A stretch of 64,000 nucleotides of DNA from Nocardioides carbamazepini. GTDB taxonomy: Bacteria; Actinomycetota; Actinomycetes; Propionibacteriales; Nocardioidaceae. Below are positions 54,596-63,469 of this stretch, one piece after another. The position numbers and the translations under genes were made by a program. Every line of letters starts with the position of its first letter. Positions within the stretch are counted from its first letter, which is position 1. The stretch spans positions 124,001 to 188,000 of the forward strand of contig NZ_JAHTLF010000016.1 of NCBI RefSeq assembly GCF_024614185.1, in the 5' to 3' direction. The notes under the pieces are model-generated. The model had not been told where the DNA came from and made no database searches. It saw only the letters and a program-made list of their open reading frames with translations.

Positions 54596-55749
54596 CCACC
54601 GCGCTGCCCGACGGCGCGAAGCTGCTGCACATCGGGATGCCCAAGACCGGCACCACCGCGCTCCAGCACTCGCTGTGGGCGGCGCGCGCCGCCCTGGAGG
54701 AGCACGGCGCCCACAACGTCTCGCGCCGCGCCCACGAGCGGAAGGTCGCGATCACCGCCGCCGGCAACGTCCGCTCCTACTGGGCGGCCGAGCACGAGCG
54801 CTGGCAGCAGCTGGCCCACGAGTTCCGCACGTCCACCGCCCGGCGCACCTTCTGGTCGAGCGAGTCCCTGTCGCTGGCCGCGCCGGAGCGGATCCGCGGG
54901 CTGCGCGAGGAGCTCGGGCCGTCGTACGTCGTGACGACGATCCGCGCCCTCGCGCCCCAGCTCGCCTCGCGCTGGCAGCAGGGCCTGCGCCGCGCCGATC
55001 CGCTGCCGCTCGACGACTGGCTGCGCGCCCGCTTCGCCGAGGAACCGCTCGGCGGTGTCGGTGCCGGGTTCGTGCCCGGTCAGGCGCTGCGCCGGCTCAA
55101 CCCGCGGCGGGTGCTGCAGGACTGGGGTGCGGTGTTCGGCGAGGAGAACCTGGTCTTCGTCGTGCTCGACCCGGGCGACCACGCCTGGTTGCTGCGCGCC
55201 TTCGAGGGCCTGCTCGGCGTCCCCGAGCTCCTCCAGCCGTCGCCGTCGCGCAACCTCTCCCTGCCGCTGCCCGAGGCCGAGATGCTCCGCCACCTGGCCG
55301 CGGCCTATCGCGGCCACGGCGGCGACCTCGATGCCTGGATGGCGACCGCCGGCGACACCCGCCGGATCAGGCTGCGGCCCGTCGTCGAGGCCGCCCCGCG
55401 GCACCAGACGGTCCGGGTGCCGCGCTGGGCGGCCGAGCGCGCCGACGAGTACGTCGCCGACTGGGTCGAGGCACTGGCGTCCTCCGGCGCCCGGGTGGTG
55501 GGCGACGTCCGCCACCTGTTCAGCGACCCCGCCACCCACCCGGTCGAGACCGAGGTGCCCGAGGTCGTCGACGTGGCGTCCGCCGGGCGGATGATGGACG
55601 CCTACTTCCGGGTCGGGCTCACGCTGCCGGCTCAGGATCCGGCGCCGGACCCCGATCCCGCGCCCGGCGCCGGTGGCTTGGAGGCGGTGAGTGGCCGGGA
55701 CCTCCTGCGCGAGCTGCGCCGGCGGGCCCTGCGTCGACGGGCTCGTTGA
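54592..55749 (+). CDS. P-loop sulfotransferase-fold protein 3
   Basis: 385-aa paralogue, closest to protein 1 (shared HNV, EFRTSTAR-TFWSSESLS, EMLRxxxxAY and VVDVASAGRMMD segments). The 5'-loop is LLHIGMPKTGTTALQ at residues 11-25. The 3'-phosphate motif reads TTIRALAPQLASRWQQ. A DPAPDPDPAPG linker and basic tail (RELRRRALRRRAR) end it. The GTG start overlaps protein 2 (GTGA). Proteins 1 and 3 look like a recent duplication separated by the unrelated or degenerate genes. Confidence 0.85.
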   Translation: MTTALPDGAKLLHIGMPKTGTTALQHSLWAARAALEEHGAHNVSRRAHERKVAITAAGNVRSYWAAEHERWQQLAHEFRTSTARRTFWSSESLSLAAPERIRGLREELGPSYVVTTIRALAPQLASRWQQGLRRADPLPLDDWLRARFAEEPLGGVGAGFVPGQALRRLNPRRVLQDWGAVFGEENLVFVVLDPGDHAWLLRAFEGLLGVPELLQPSPSRNLSLPLPEAEMLRHLAAAYRGHGGDLDAWMATAGDTRRIRLRPVVEAAPRHQTVRVPRWAAERADEYVADWVEALASSGARVVGDVRHLFSDPATHPVETEVPEVVDVASAGRMMDAYFRVGLTLPAQDPAPDPDPAPGAGGLEAVSGRDLLRELRRRALRRRAR

Positions 55750-55787
55750 GTGGGTCGCTGAGTGGCCCGCGTGGGAGACTGCGGCCC

Positions 55788-57185
55788 ATGACGAGGAATG
55801 TCGCCGTCCTGCTCGCCGGCGGTGTCGGGAGCCGGGTCGGGCTCGACATCCCGAAGCAGCTCATCAAGGTCGCGGGGAAGACCCTGTTGGAGCACACGCT
55901 GCAGGCGCTGCACGACCACGCCGACGTCGACGAGGTCGTCGTGATGATGACGCCGGGACACACCGACGCGGTCCGCGACATCACCCGCAAGGGCGGGTAC
56001 CCGAAGGTCACCGCCATCCTCGAGGGCGGCGAGACCCGCAACGACACCACGCAGCGCGCCATCGACCACCTGACCGCGGCCGGCGACCCCGCCGAGACCC
56101 GGATCCTGCTCCACGACGCGGTCCGCCCGCTGGTCACGCCGCGGATCATCGGCGAGTGCTTCACCGCGCTCCGGTCGTACCCGGCCGTCGACGTCGCGAT
56201 CCCGTCGGCCGACACGATCATCGAGGTCGCCGCCGACGACACCATCTCCAGCATCCCGCCCCGCGCCTCGCTGCGCCGCGGCCAGACGCCGCAGGCGTTC
56301 CGGCTCGACGTCCTCGCCAAGGCCTACGAGGTCGCCGCCGGCGACCCGGACTTCACGGCGACCGACGACTGCAGTGTCGTGCTGAAGTACCTCCCGGACG
56401 AGCCGATCATCGTGGTCCACGGCGACGACCGGAACATGAAGGTCACCGAGCCGATCGACGTCTACATCGCCGACAAGCTCTTCCAGCTCACCGGCATCGA
56501 CCTGCCTCGCGCCCGCGACGAGGCCGGCTACCGCGCGGCCCTCGAGGGCAAGACGATGGTGGTGTTCGGCGGCAGCTACGGCATCGGCGCGGACATCGCC
56601 GAGCTCGCCCGGTCGTACGGCGCCACGGTGCTCAGCTTCAGCCGCTCGACCACCGGCACCGACGTCGGCAAGCGCGCCGACATCGCGGCCGCGGCCAAGG
56701 AGGCGGTCGCCCAGGCGGGCTCGATCGACTTCGTCGTCAACACCGCCGGCGTGCTGCCCCGCGGCGAGCTCCTCGAGACCACCGAGGAGACGATCTATGC
56801 GGCGACCGACATCAACTACCTCGGCCCGATCTTCATCGCCCAGGAGTTCTATCCGCACCTGGCGGCCGCGCAGGGGTCCCTGCTGCTGTTCACCTCCAGC
56901 TCCTACACCCGCGGCCGCAGCGGCTACAGCCTGTACTCCTCGGCGAAGGCCGCCACGGTCAACCTGACCCAGGCGCTCGCCGACGAGTGGGCCGACGCCG
57001 GGGTCCGGGTCAACTGCATCAACCCCGAGCGGACCGCGACCCCGATGCGCACCAAGGCCTTCGGCCAGGAGGCGCCCGGCACGCTGCTCGACTCCCAGAC
57101 GGTCGCGCACACCTCGGTCGACGTGCTCATCTCCGACCAGTCCGGGCACGTCTACGACGTCCGCAAGGACGACCCCTTCGCCTGA
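55788..57185 (+). CDS. Bifunctional IspD-like cytidylyltransferase / SDR reductase (Bcs1/Acs1-type CDP-ribitol synthase)
   Basis: 465-aa fusion. Residues 1-235 are an IspD/TarI-like cytidylyltransferase (LLAGGVGSRVGLDIPKQLIK, LLHDAVRPLVTP, RRGQTPQAFRLDVL). Residues 250-465 are an SDR (FGGSYGIGADIAEL, NTAGVLP, YSLYSSAKAA with YxxxK). The same architecture and length are found in Haemophilus Bcs1/Acs1, which reduces ribulose-5-phosphate and activates it to CDP-ribitol. It should supply the CDP-polyol for the TagF-like enzyme at 47677. GGGAG precedes the ATG. It ends 21 bp from the convergent fourth sulfotransferase-like gene. Confidence 0.9.
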   Translation: MTRNVAVLLAGGVGSRVGLDIPKQLIKVAGKTLLEHTLQALHDHADVDEVVVMMTPGHTDAVRDITRKGGYPKVTAILEGGETRNDTTQRAIDHLTAAGDPAETRILLHDAVRPLVTPRIIGECFTALRSYPAVDVAIPSADTIIEVAADDTISSIPPRASLRRGQTPQAFRLDVLAKAYEVAAGDPDFTATDDCSVVLKYLPDEPIIVVHGDDRNMKVTEPIDVYIADKLFQLTGIDLPRARDEAGYRAALEGKTMVVFGGSYGIGADIAELARSYGATVLSFSRSTTGTDVGKRADIAAAAKEAVAQAGSIDFVVNTAGVLPRGELLETTEETIYAATDINYLGPIFIAQEFYPHLAAAQGSLLLFTSSSYTRGRSGYSLYSSAKAATVNLTQALADEWADAGVRVNCINPERTATPMRTKAFGQEAPGTLLDSQTVAHTSVDVLISDQSGHVYDVRKDDPFA

Positions 57186-57206
57186 CGCGCGTCGGGGACC
57201 CGGACA

Positions 57207-58325
57207 TCACCCCCGGCGACCGAGCAGGCCCCGCCGCCCGCGGGTCGATCCCGGTCCCGGTGGCGCCTCCCGCGTCGGCGCCGCGGCCAGCCGGTCGGCC
57301 GCCAGCGCGAGCCCCGCGGCGAACCACGCGGCCACCGCGGCGTCGACCGCCCCAGGCGGTTCCGGCGTGGTGGCGACGTCCGCGACGCGCGTCGACGCTA
57401 TCGAGTCGAGGTCGCCGTGGACCGGGACGCCGAGGGACCGGATGGTGTCCGCCATCTCCCGGCCGATGTCGTTGGCCTGGCGGATCGCCCAGTCCGGCGT
57501 CACCAACCCGGCCTCGCCGGGCGCGGGCTCCCGCGCCTTGAGGTGGTCCTTGAGGTGGCGGAACAGCCGTACGTAGTGCTCGGCTCCGAGCCCGAGGGCG
57601 GTGTAGTCGTCGTTGAAGCGGCGCAACAGCTCCGCCTCGTCCGCGGTCAGCGAGCGGTTCTCCTTCGCGTCCTGACCGGCCAGCGTCTCCGGGCGCAGGC
57701 CGAGCAGCCGCTCGAAGGTGTGCGGCAGGAACCGGTGGTCACCGGAGTCCAGGACGACCACCACCACATGGTCGCTGCCGACGTGCTCCGCCCAGCGCCG
57801 GACCAGCTCGTCGTGCCGGTGGCGGGTCCAGAACTCCCGAGGCTCCGGCGCGGTCACGTCGGTGAGCACCACGCGCAGCCATGCGTCGTACCCGTAGGTG
57901 CTCTGCCGCTGCAGGCCCTGCTGGTACTGCGACGACAGGATCCGGGCCAGCGGCCGCAGCGTGACCGCGACCCAGAGGTCGTCGGCGCCGACCTCCTGCA
58001 CGATCCTGGCGACCTGCGCGTCCGACGCGTCGGAGAGGAACTCGCTGCTGAAGACGCGGCGCTCGCCGCCGTCGGCGGTCAGCTCCCCGACGACCGCGTG
58101 CCAGGCCCGCTCGGCCCGGGCCGGGTCGCGGCCGGGGACCGGGCGCCCGGTCACGTACCGCGCGGCCTTCGCGTCGTGCCGGCTCCGTGAGGCGTACCGG
58201 ACACCCTGCCGGGCCAGCTCCGGCCGCGCCTGGTGGAAGGCGCTCTGAAGGGCGGTGGTGCCGGTCTTGTGCGGTCCGACGTGCAGCAGCCTGGCGCCGG
58301 CGGGCAGGGCGGACGGCGTCGACAT
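57207..58325 (-). CDS. P-loop sulfotransferase-fold protein 4
   Basis: 372-aa paralogue on the opposite strand, with LLHVGPHKTGTTALQ at residues 13-27, VFSSEFLSDA and VTLRPLARILSSQYQQ. It shares the HDELVRRWAEHVGSDHVVVVVLDSGDHRF unit with protein 2. The C-terminus is Arg/Gly-rich (GRRGLLGRRG). The ATG at 58325 lies 7 nt after TAGGCT, so it has its own leaderless promoter, divergent from the DUF2520-pan-nad operon. It marks the right edge of the polymer island. Confidence 0.85.
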   Translation of the reverse strand: MSTPSALPAGARLLHVGPHKTGTTALQSAFHQARPELARQGVRYASRSRHDAKAARYVTGRPVPGRDPARAERAWHAVVGELTADGGERRVFSSEFLSDASDAQVARIVQEVGADDLWVAVTLRPLARILSSQYQQGLQRQSTYGYDAWLRVVLTDVTAPEPREFWTRHRHDELVRRWAEHVGSDHVVVVVLDSGDHRFLPHTFERLLGLRPETLAGQDAKENRSLTADEAELLRRFNDDYTALGLGAEHYVRLFRHLKDHLKAREPAPGEAGLVTPDWAIRQANDIGREMADTIRSLGVPVHGDLDSIASTRVADVATTPEPPGAVDAAVAAWFAAGLALAADRLAAAPTREAPPGPGSTRGRRGLLGRRG

Positions 58326-58410
58326 GAGCCCGAGCCTAGGAGGCCACGGCGGCGTGTGATGCAGGCCACCGGACCGACCCGTTCCGGGGCTCCCCGCGCA
58401 GGCGTACCGT

Positions 58411-58523
58411 TGAGGTGTCCCGGAACCCCGGGACGACAACACTGAGCACAACGTCCGGTACCCACACCGGCTCCCTCCGCAAGCGGAGAGAGTGGTCGGA
58501 GGGACGGGAACGAAAGGTTCACG
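58411..58523 (+). promoter_or_regulatory. Structured 5' leader of the DUF2520-panCD-nadBC operon
   Basis: A TACCGT -10 at 58405-58410 would start transcription near 58417, giving about 105 nt of untranslated RNA. Hairpin 1 is GTCCCGG-AACC-CCGGGAC (58417-58434). Hairpin 2 is CTCCGC-AA-GCGGAG (58475-58488). It competes with a longer-range pairing of CCCTCCG (58473-58479) and CGGAGGG (58497-58503) close to the GAAAGG ribosome binding site. Such mutually exclusive helices are typical of regulatory leaders. I do not recognise a known riboswitch class. Confidence 0.5.
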
Positions 58524-59435
58524 ATGTCCCACGTCTTCCGTGTGGGTGTGGTCGGCGCCGGCCGGGTCGGCGCCGTTCTGGCCGCGGGTCTCCGCGCAGC
58601 CGGCCATCCCGTCGTCGCCGCCGCCGGTGAGTCCGACGCGTCGCGTCGTCGTGCCGCCGAGCTGCTGCCGGGTGTCCCGCTGCGCAAGCCGAGCGACGTC
58701 GCGCGCGAGGCCGAGCTGCTGCTGCTCACCGTCCCCGACGACATGCTGCCCAACGTGGTGAAGGTCCTCGCCGACAGCGGCGCCCTCCACGCCGGCCAGG
58801 TCGTCGCCCACACCTCCGGCCGCCACGGCCTCGCCGTGCTGGCGCCCGCCGCCGCGGTCGGCGCCCGCGTGATCGCGCTCCACCCGGCGATGACGTTCAC
58901 CGGCACCGCCGTCGACCTCGAGCGGCTGCACGGCTGCGTCTTCGGCCTCACCGCCGGCCCGGCGGAGCGCGAGCTCGCCGAGGCCCTCGTGGCCGACCTC
59001 GGCGGCCGCCCGACCTGGGTGCCCGAGGAGATGCGCACGCTCTACCACGCCGGCCTCGCCCACGGCGCCAACCACCTGGTCACCCTGGTCAGCGAGGCGA
59101 TGGGCCTGCTCAGCGCCGCCGGCGTCGACGACCCCGCTGGCACCCTGCGTCCGCTGCTCGACGCGGCACTCGACAACGCGCTGGCCAACGGCGACGCCGC
59201 GCTGACCGGTCCGATCGTGCGCGGCGACGTCCGGACCGTCGCGGCCCACCTGAAGGACATCTCCGCCAAGGCGCCCGACACCGTGCGGTCGTACGTCGCG
59301 ATGGCGTGGGCCACGCTCGACCGCGCCGTCACCGACGGCCGGCTGCTGCCCATCCGGGCCCAGGCGATCGCCACGGTCCTCAGCGCCTACGGCGACCGCC
59401 GCGTCCTGCCCGAGCCCCGGGTGGAGTCCGCATGA
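58524..59435 (+). CDS. Rossmann-fold DUF2520 protein
   Basis: 303-aa protein with an N-terminal NAD(P)-binding GVVGAGRVGAVLAAGL, LLLLTVPDDMLP, and the C-terminal DUF2520 helical domain (LYHAGLAHGANHLVTLVSEA, GPIVRGD). It belongs to the family found before panC in actinobacteria (Rv3603c). By fold and position a ketopantoate reductase-like role in pantothenate synthesis is reasonable but unproven. GAAAGG lies six bases before the ATG. Its stop overlaps a tiny ORF that leads into panC. Confidence 0.9.
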   Translation: MSHVFRVGVVGAGRVGAVLAAGLRAAGHPVVAAAGESDASRRRAAELLPGVPLRKPSDVAREAELLLLTVPDDMLPNVVKVLADSGALHAGQVVAHTSGRHGLAVLAPAAAVGARVIALHPAMTFTGTAVDLERLHGCVFGLTAGPAERELAEALVADLGGRPTWVPEEMRTLYHAGLAHGANHLVTLVSEAMGLLSAAGVDDPAGTLRPLLDAALDNALANGDAALTGPIVRGDVRTVAAHLKDISAKAPDTVRSYVAMAWATLDRAVTDGRLLPIRAQAIATVLSAYGDRRVLPEPRVESA

Positions 59436-59485
59436 GCACCCCGCTCCGCTCCGCCGCCGAACAACGCCGTAGGGACCCCGCGTGA
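59432..59485 (+). CDS. 17-codon mini-ORF linking the DUF2520 gene to panC
   Basis: An ATG at 59432 overlaps the DUF2520 stop (ATGA) and encodes 17 codons ([17 protein letters not shown]), ending with a TGA at 59483-59485 that overlaps the panC GTG at 59482 (GTGA). Re-initiating ribosomes could pass from one gene to the next through it. It may be only a translational coupling device with no product function. No separate ribosome binding site is visible. Confidence 0.35.
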   Translation: MSTPLRSAAEQRRRDPA

Positions 59486-60363
59486 CGGTCCTGACCACGC
59501 CCGCCGTCGCACGCAGCCGGGCCGAGCTCGCCGGCCTGCTCGCGGGCCGCGGCACGGTCGTCCTGGTGCCGACCATGGGCGCGCTGCACGAGGGCCACGC
59601 GACGCTGATGCGGATCGCGCGCGAGCGCGCCGGCGCCGACGGCACCGTCGTCGTCTCGGTCTTCGTCAACCCGCTCCAGTTCGGCCCTGGCGAGGATCTC
59701 GACCGCTACCCGCGCACGTTCGACGCCGACCTCGCGCTCGCTGCGACCGAGGGCGTCGACGTGGTGTTCGCACCCGTCGTCGCCGAGATGTACCCCGACG
59801 GCGTGCCCCACGAGGGCGTTCCGTCCGAGGCGGTCACCGTCCAGCCCGGCCCGCTCGCCGACGTGCTCGAGGGCGCCAGCCGGCCGGGCCACTTCCGCGG
59901 GGTCCTCACCGTCGTGGCCAAGCTCTTCGGCCTGGTCCGTCCCGACGTCGCGGTCTTCGGCGAGAAGGACTACCAGCAGCTCGCGCTGATCCGCCGGATG
60001 GCCGCCGACCTCTGTCTCGGCATCGACGTCGTCGGCGCCGAGACGGACCGCGAGCCCGACGGACTGGCCCGCTCCAGCCGCAACCGCTATCTCGACGCCG
60101 AGCAGCGGCAGCAGGCGGCCACCCTGAGCCGGGCGCTGCGCGCGGCCCAGGAGCGGGCGTCGTACGGCGTCCCGGCGGCGCGCTGGGCCGCGATGAACGT
60201 CATCAAGGGGGAGCCGGGCGTGGAGCTCGACTACCTCGCCCTGACCACGACGGGCCTCGGTGAGCTGCCCGACTACCCCGAGACCGGCACCGAGGGCCGG
60301 ATCCTCGTCGCCGCCCGGGTCGGCACCACCCGGCTCATCGACAACATGCCCCTGCAGTTCTGA
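59482..60363 (+). CDS. panC: Pantothenate synthetase
   Basis: 293-aa enzyme condensing pantoate and beta-alanine with ATP. Motifs: [14 protein letters not shown] with the HxGH ATP site, [43 protein letters not shown] and SSRNRYL. The GTG at 59482 is preceded by the small ORF described above. panD follows after 16 bases with a GGGAG ribosome binding site, so pantothenate synthesis steps are grouped. Confidence 0.95.
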   Translation: MTVLTTPAVARSRAELAGLLAGRGTVVLVPTMGALHEGHATLMRIARERAGADGTVVVSVFVNPLQFGPGEDLDRYPRTFDADLALAATEGVDVVFAPVVAEMYPDGVPHEGVPSEAVTVQPGPLADVLEGASRPGHFRGVLTVVAKLFGLVRPDVAVFGEKDYQQLALIRRMAADLCLGIDVVGAETDREPDGLARSSRNRYLDAEQRQQAATLSRALRAAQERASYGVPAARWAAMNVIKGEPGVELDYLALTTTGLGELPDYPETGTEGRILVAARVGTTRLIDNMPLQF

Positions 60364-60379
60364 CCAGAGGGAGACTCCT

Positions 60380-60799
60380 GTGCTGCGCACCATGATGAAG
60401 AGCAAGATCCACCGTGCCACCGTCACGCAGGCCGACCTGCACTACGTCGGCTCGGTCACCGTCGACGAGGACTTGCTCGAGGCCGCGGACCTGCTGGCCG
60501 GCGAGCTCGTCCACATCGTCGACATCACCAACGGTGCCCGCCTGGAGACCTACACGATCGCCGGCGAGCGGGGCAGCGGCGTGATCGGCATCAACGGTGC
60601 CGCCGCCCGGCTGGTCCACCCCGGTGACCTGGTCATCCTGATCGGCTACGGCCAGATGACCACCGAGGAGGCCAAGGAGCACCAGCCGCACGTGGTGTTC
60701 GTGGACGCCGACAACAAGATCATGGCGACCGGCTTCGACCCCGCCGAGACGTTCGGCGACCCCAGCCTGTCCCGCGGTGACGTCACCGCGGCGCACTGA
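60380..60799 (+). CDS. panD: Aspartate 1-decarboxylase (pyruvoyl-dependent)
   Basis: 139-aa proenzyme that makes beta-alanine from aspartate. The self-cleavage site is G24-S25 in HYVGSVTVD, after which Ser25 becomes the pyruvoyl cofactor. [11 protein letters not shown] and the [20 protein letters not shown] core are conserved. The GTG at 60380 is used (VLRTMMKSK), although two ATGs follow within six codons. It is in one transcript with panC. Confidence 0.95.
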   Translation: MLRTMMKSKIHRATVTQADLHYVGSVTVDEDLLEAADLLAGELVHIVDITNGARLETYTIAGERGSGVIGINGAAARLVHPGDLVILIGYGQMTTEEAKEHQPHVVFVDADNKIMATGFDPAETFGDPSLSRGDVTAAH

Positions 60800-60824
60800 C
60801 GTCGCGGGTCAGTAGTCTGCTGGG

Positions 60825-62522
60825 ATGCCAGAACAGCTGCGCCTGCCCGGACGCCTCACCGCGCCGAGCCCGGGTTGGACCACGCGTGCCGACGTCGTCA
60901 TCGTCGGCTCCGGCATCGCCGGGCTGACCGCCGCGCTGCGGCTGCGCGGCCGGGTCGACAAGATCCTGGTCGTCACCAAGGACGTGCTCAACGCCGGCTC
61001 CACCCAGTGGGCCCAGGGCGGCATCGCCGCGGCGCTCGGCCCGGGCGACACGCCCGAGCAGCACGAGGCCGACACCCTCGTCGCGGGAGCGGGGGCGTGT
61101 GACGGCGCCGCCGTACGCGTCCTGGTCAACGAGGGCCCCGAGGCGGTGCGTGAGCTGATCGCGCTCGGCACCAACTTCGACCACACCGACGACGGTGAGC
61201 TGTCGCTGACCCGCGAGGGCGGCCACCACCGCGACCGGATCGCGCACGCTGGCGGCGACGCCACCGGAGCCGAGATCCAGCGCGCGCTCATCGCCGCGAT
61301 CGAGGCGGCCCCCGACATCGAGGTCATCCAGCACGCGCTGGCGGTCGACCTGCTGCTCGGCCCCGGCGCCACCGACGCCTCCGGCGCGTCCGGCCCGCGG
61401 GCCGTTGCCGGCCTCACCCTCCACGTCATCGGCGAGGGCGAGCGCGACGGCGTCGGCGCCGTCCGCTGCCGCGCCGTCGTGCTCGCCAGCGGCGGCCTGG
61501 GGCAGGTGTTCTCGCAGACCACCAACCCTGCCGTCACCACCGGCGACGGCATGGCGCTCGCGCTCCGCGCCGGTGCCACGCTGCGCGACCTGGAGTTCGT
61601 GCAGTTCCACCCGACGGTGATGTACCTCGGCCCGGACTCCCGCGGCCAGCAGCCGCTCATCTCCGAGGCGGTCCGCGGCGAGGGCGCCTTCCTCGTCGAC
61701 GACGACGGCAACCGGATCATGCAGGGGGTCCACGAGCTCGCCGACCTCGCTCCGCGCGACGTGGTCGCCAAGACGATCATGAAGCGGATGCTCGAGACCG
61801 GCCGCCCGCACCTGTGGCTCGACGCGCGGCACCTCGGCTCCGACAGCGCAGCGTTCTGGGAGCGCCGGTTCCCGACCATCCTCGCCACGGCCCGGTCCCA
61901 CGGCATCGATCCGGTCACCCAGCTGATCCCCGTCGCGCCCGCCTGCCACTACGCCTCCGGCGGGGTGCGGACCGACCTGCTCGGCCGCACCGACGTGCCC
62001 GGGCTCTACGCCACCGGCGAGGTCGCCTGCTCCGGCGTCCACGGCGCCAACCGACTCGCCTCCAACTCGCTGCTCGAGGGTCTGGTGTTCTCGCGCCGGA
62101 TCGCCGAGGTGCTGCCCGGCGAGCTGTTGCCGTGGCGCGAGCCGTCCGCCGACGGGCGCACGCCGGGCATCGTGGCGGGTGACATCCGCCGCGAGCTCCA
62201 GGAGACGATGAGCTCGCGTGTCGGCGTACTGCGCTCCGCACCGGGGCTGGCCGAGGCGGGCGTCGTCCTCGACAAGCTCGCCGGTCACGCCGCCGAGACC
62301 GTGGACCAGGCCTCCTGGGAGGCGACGAACCTGCTCACCATCAGCGCGGCCCTCTCCGACGCGGCCGCGCTGCGGCAGGAGACCCGCGGCTCGCACTGGC
62401 GCGAGGACTTCCCCGAGCGTGACGACGTCCACTGGGCCGGGCACTTCGACGTGACGATGGAGGACGGCCTCACCAGGGTCGCCTTCGCCCCGGCTCCGGC
62501 CACCGACGGAGGACTCTCGTGA
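60825..62522 (+). CDS. nadB: L-aspartate oxidase
   Basis: 565-aa FAD enzyme oxidising aspartate to iminoaspartate for NAD synthesis. It has VVIVGSGIAGLTAAL for FAD, GSTQWAQGGIAAAL, REGGHHRDRIAHAGGDATG, FVQFHPTVMYL, and ACHYASGGVRTD with GEVACSGVHGANRLASNSLLEGLVF near the C-terminal FAD contact. The ATG at 60825 follows TAGTCT by 6 nt, so a local leaderless promoter is likely. nadA is not nearby. The stop overlaps nadC (GTGA). Confidence 0.95.
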   Translation: MPEQLRLPGRLTAPSPGWTTRADVVIVGSGIAGLTAALRLRGRVDKILVVTKDVLNAGSTQWAQGGIAAALGPGDTPEQHEADTLVAGAGACDGAAVRVLVNEGPEAVRELIALGTNFDHTDDGELSLTREGGHHRDRIAHAGGDATGAEIQRALIAAIEAAPDIEVIQHALAVDLLLGPGATDASGASGPRAVAGLTLHVIGEGERDGVGAVRCRAVVLASGGLGQVFSQTTNPAVTTGDGMALALRAGATLRDLEFVQFHPTVMYLGPDSRGQQPLISEAVRGEGAFLVDDDGNRIMQGVHELADLAPRDVVAKTIMKRMLETGRPHLWLDARHLGSDSAAFWERRFPTILATARSHGIDPVTQLIPVAPACHYASGGVRTDLLGRTDVPGLYATGEVACSGVHGANRLASNSLLEGLVFSRRIAEVLPGELLPWREPSADGRTPGIVAGDIRRELQETMSSRVGVLRSAPGLAEAGVVLDKLAGHAAETVDQASWEATNLLTISAALSDAAALRQETRGSHWREDFPERDDVHWAGHFDVTMEDGLTRVAFAPAPATDGGLS

Positions 62523-63465
62523 TCGTTCGCACGCCCTTCGGTGACCTCCCCTCTGCGCTGGTCGACGAGGTCGAGGCGGCCGGGTTGGACGCCCACGCTG
62601 TCTACGACCACGTGGCGCTCGCCTTCGAGGAGGACCTGCCCGGCGGCGTGGACGACGTCACCAGCGACGCGATGCCCGACATGGGCACGGCGGTCGCGGA
62701 CTTCGCCGCGCGCGAGCCGGGAGTCGTGGCCGGGCTGGCGATCGCCGAGCTGGCGTTCGTCTACGCACTCGGCGACACCGTGGCCGTGACCGGGCGGGTG
62801 CCGGACGGCACGCGGGTGACACCGGGCGATGTCGTCCTGACGGTGTCGGGACCGGTCCGCGGCGTCCTCACCGCCGAGCGGACCGCCCTCAACTTCGCCT
62901 CCCATCTCTCCGGCGTCGCGACCGCGACCTCCCACTGGGTCGACGCACTCGCCGGCACCCGGGCGCGGGTCCTCGACACCCGCAAGACGCTGCCGGGCTG
63001 GCGGGCGCTGCAGAAGTACGCCGTGCGCTGCGGGGGCGGCGTCAACCACCGGTTCAGCCTGGTCGACCGCGCGATGGTCAAGGACAACCACGCCGTCGCG
63101 GCGGGTGGCGTCGTCGCCGCCTACGAGGCGGTCGTGGCCAAGCACCCCGGCCTGCGGGTCGAGGTCGAGGTGATGGACCTCGACGAGCTGCGCGCGGTGC
63201 TCGCCGCGGGCTGCACCGAGATCCTGCTCGACAACATGAGCACCGCCGACATGGCCGAGGCGGTCCGGATCAACGCCGCGGTCGGTGACGCGGCCACCCT
63301 GGAGGCCTCCGGCGGCCTCACGATCGAGCGGGCCCGCGAGGTCGCGGAGACCGGCGTCGACTTCATCTCGGTCGGTGCGCTCACCCACTCGGTGAACGTC
63401 TTCGACCTCGGCCTGGACTTCCGGCCACACGGCGGCTCGGCCCCCGTGGACCCCCGGACAGGCGG

Positions 63466-63469
<4 letters not shown>
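62519..63469 (+). CDS. nadC: Nicotinate-nucleotide pyrophosphorylase (carboxylating)
   Basis: 316-aa quinolinate phosphoribosyltransferase producing nicotinate mononucleotide. Motifs: EDLPGGVDDVTSDA, RTALNFASHLSGVATAT, LDTRKTLPGWRALQKYAVRCGGGVNHR, VKDNH, and EVEVMDLDEL plus DNMS. The GTG at 62519 overlaps nadB, and the stop overlaps coaX (ATGA). Confidence 0.95.

Noticed and set aside
55788-57185. ispD of isoprenoid biosynthesis
   Set aside because: It is fused to an SDR as in Bcs1/Acs1 and linked to a TagF-like gene, and no ispF follows, so a CDP-polyol role is more likely.
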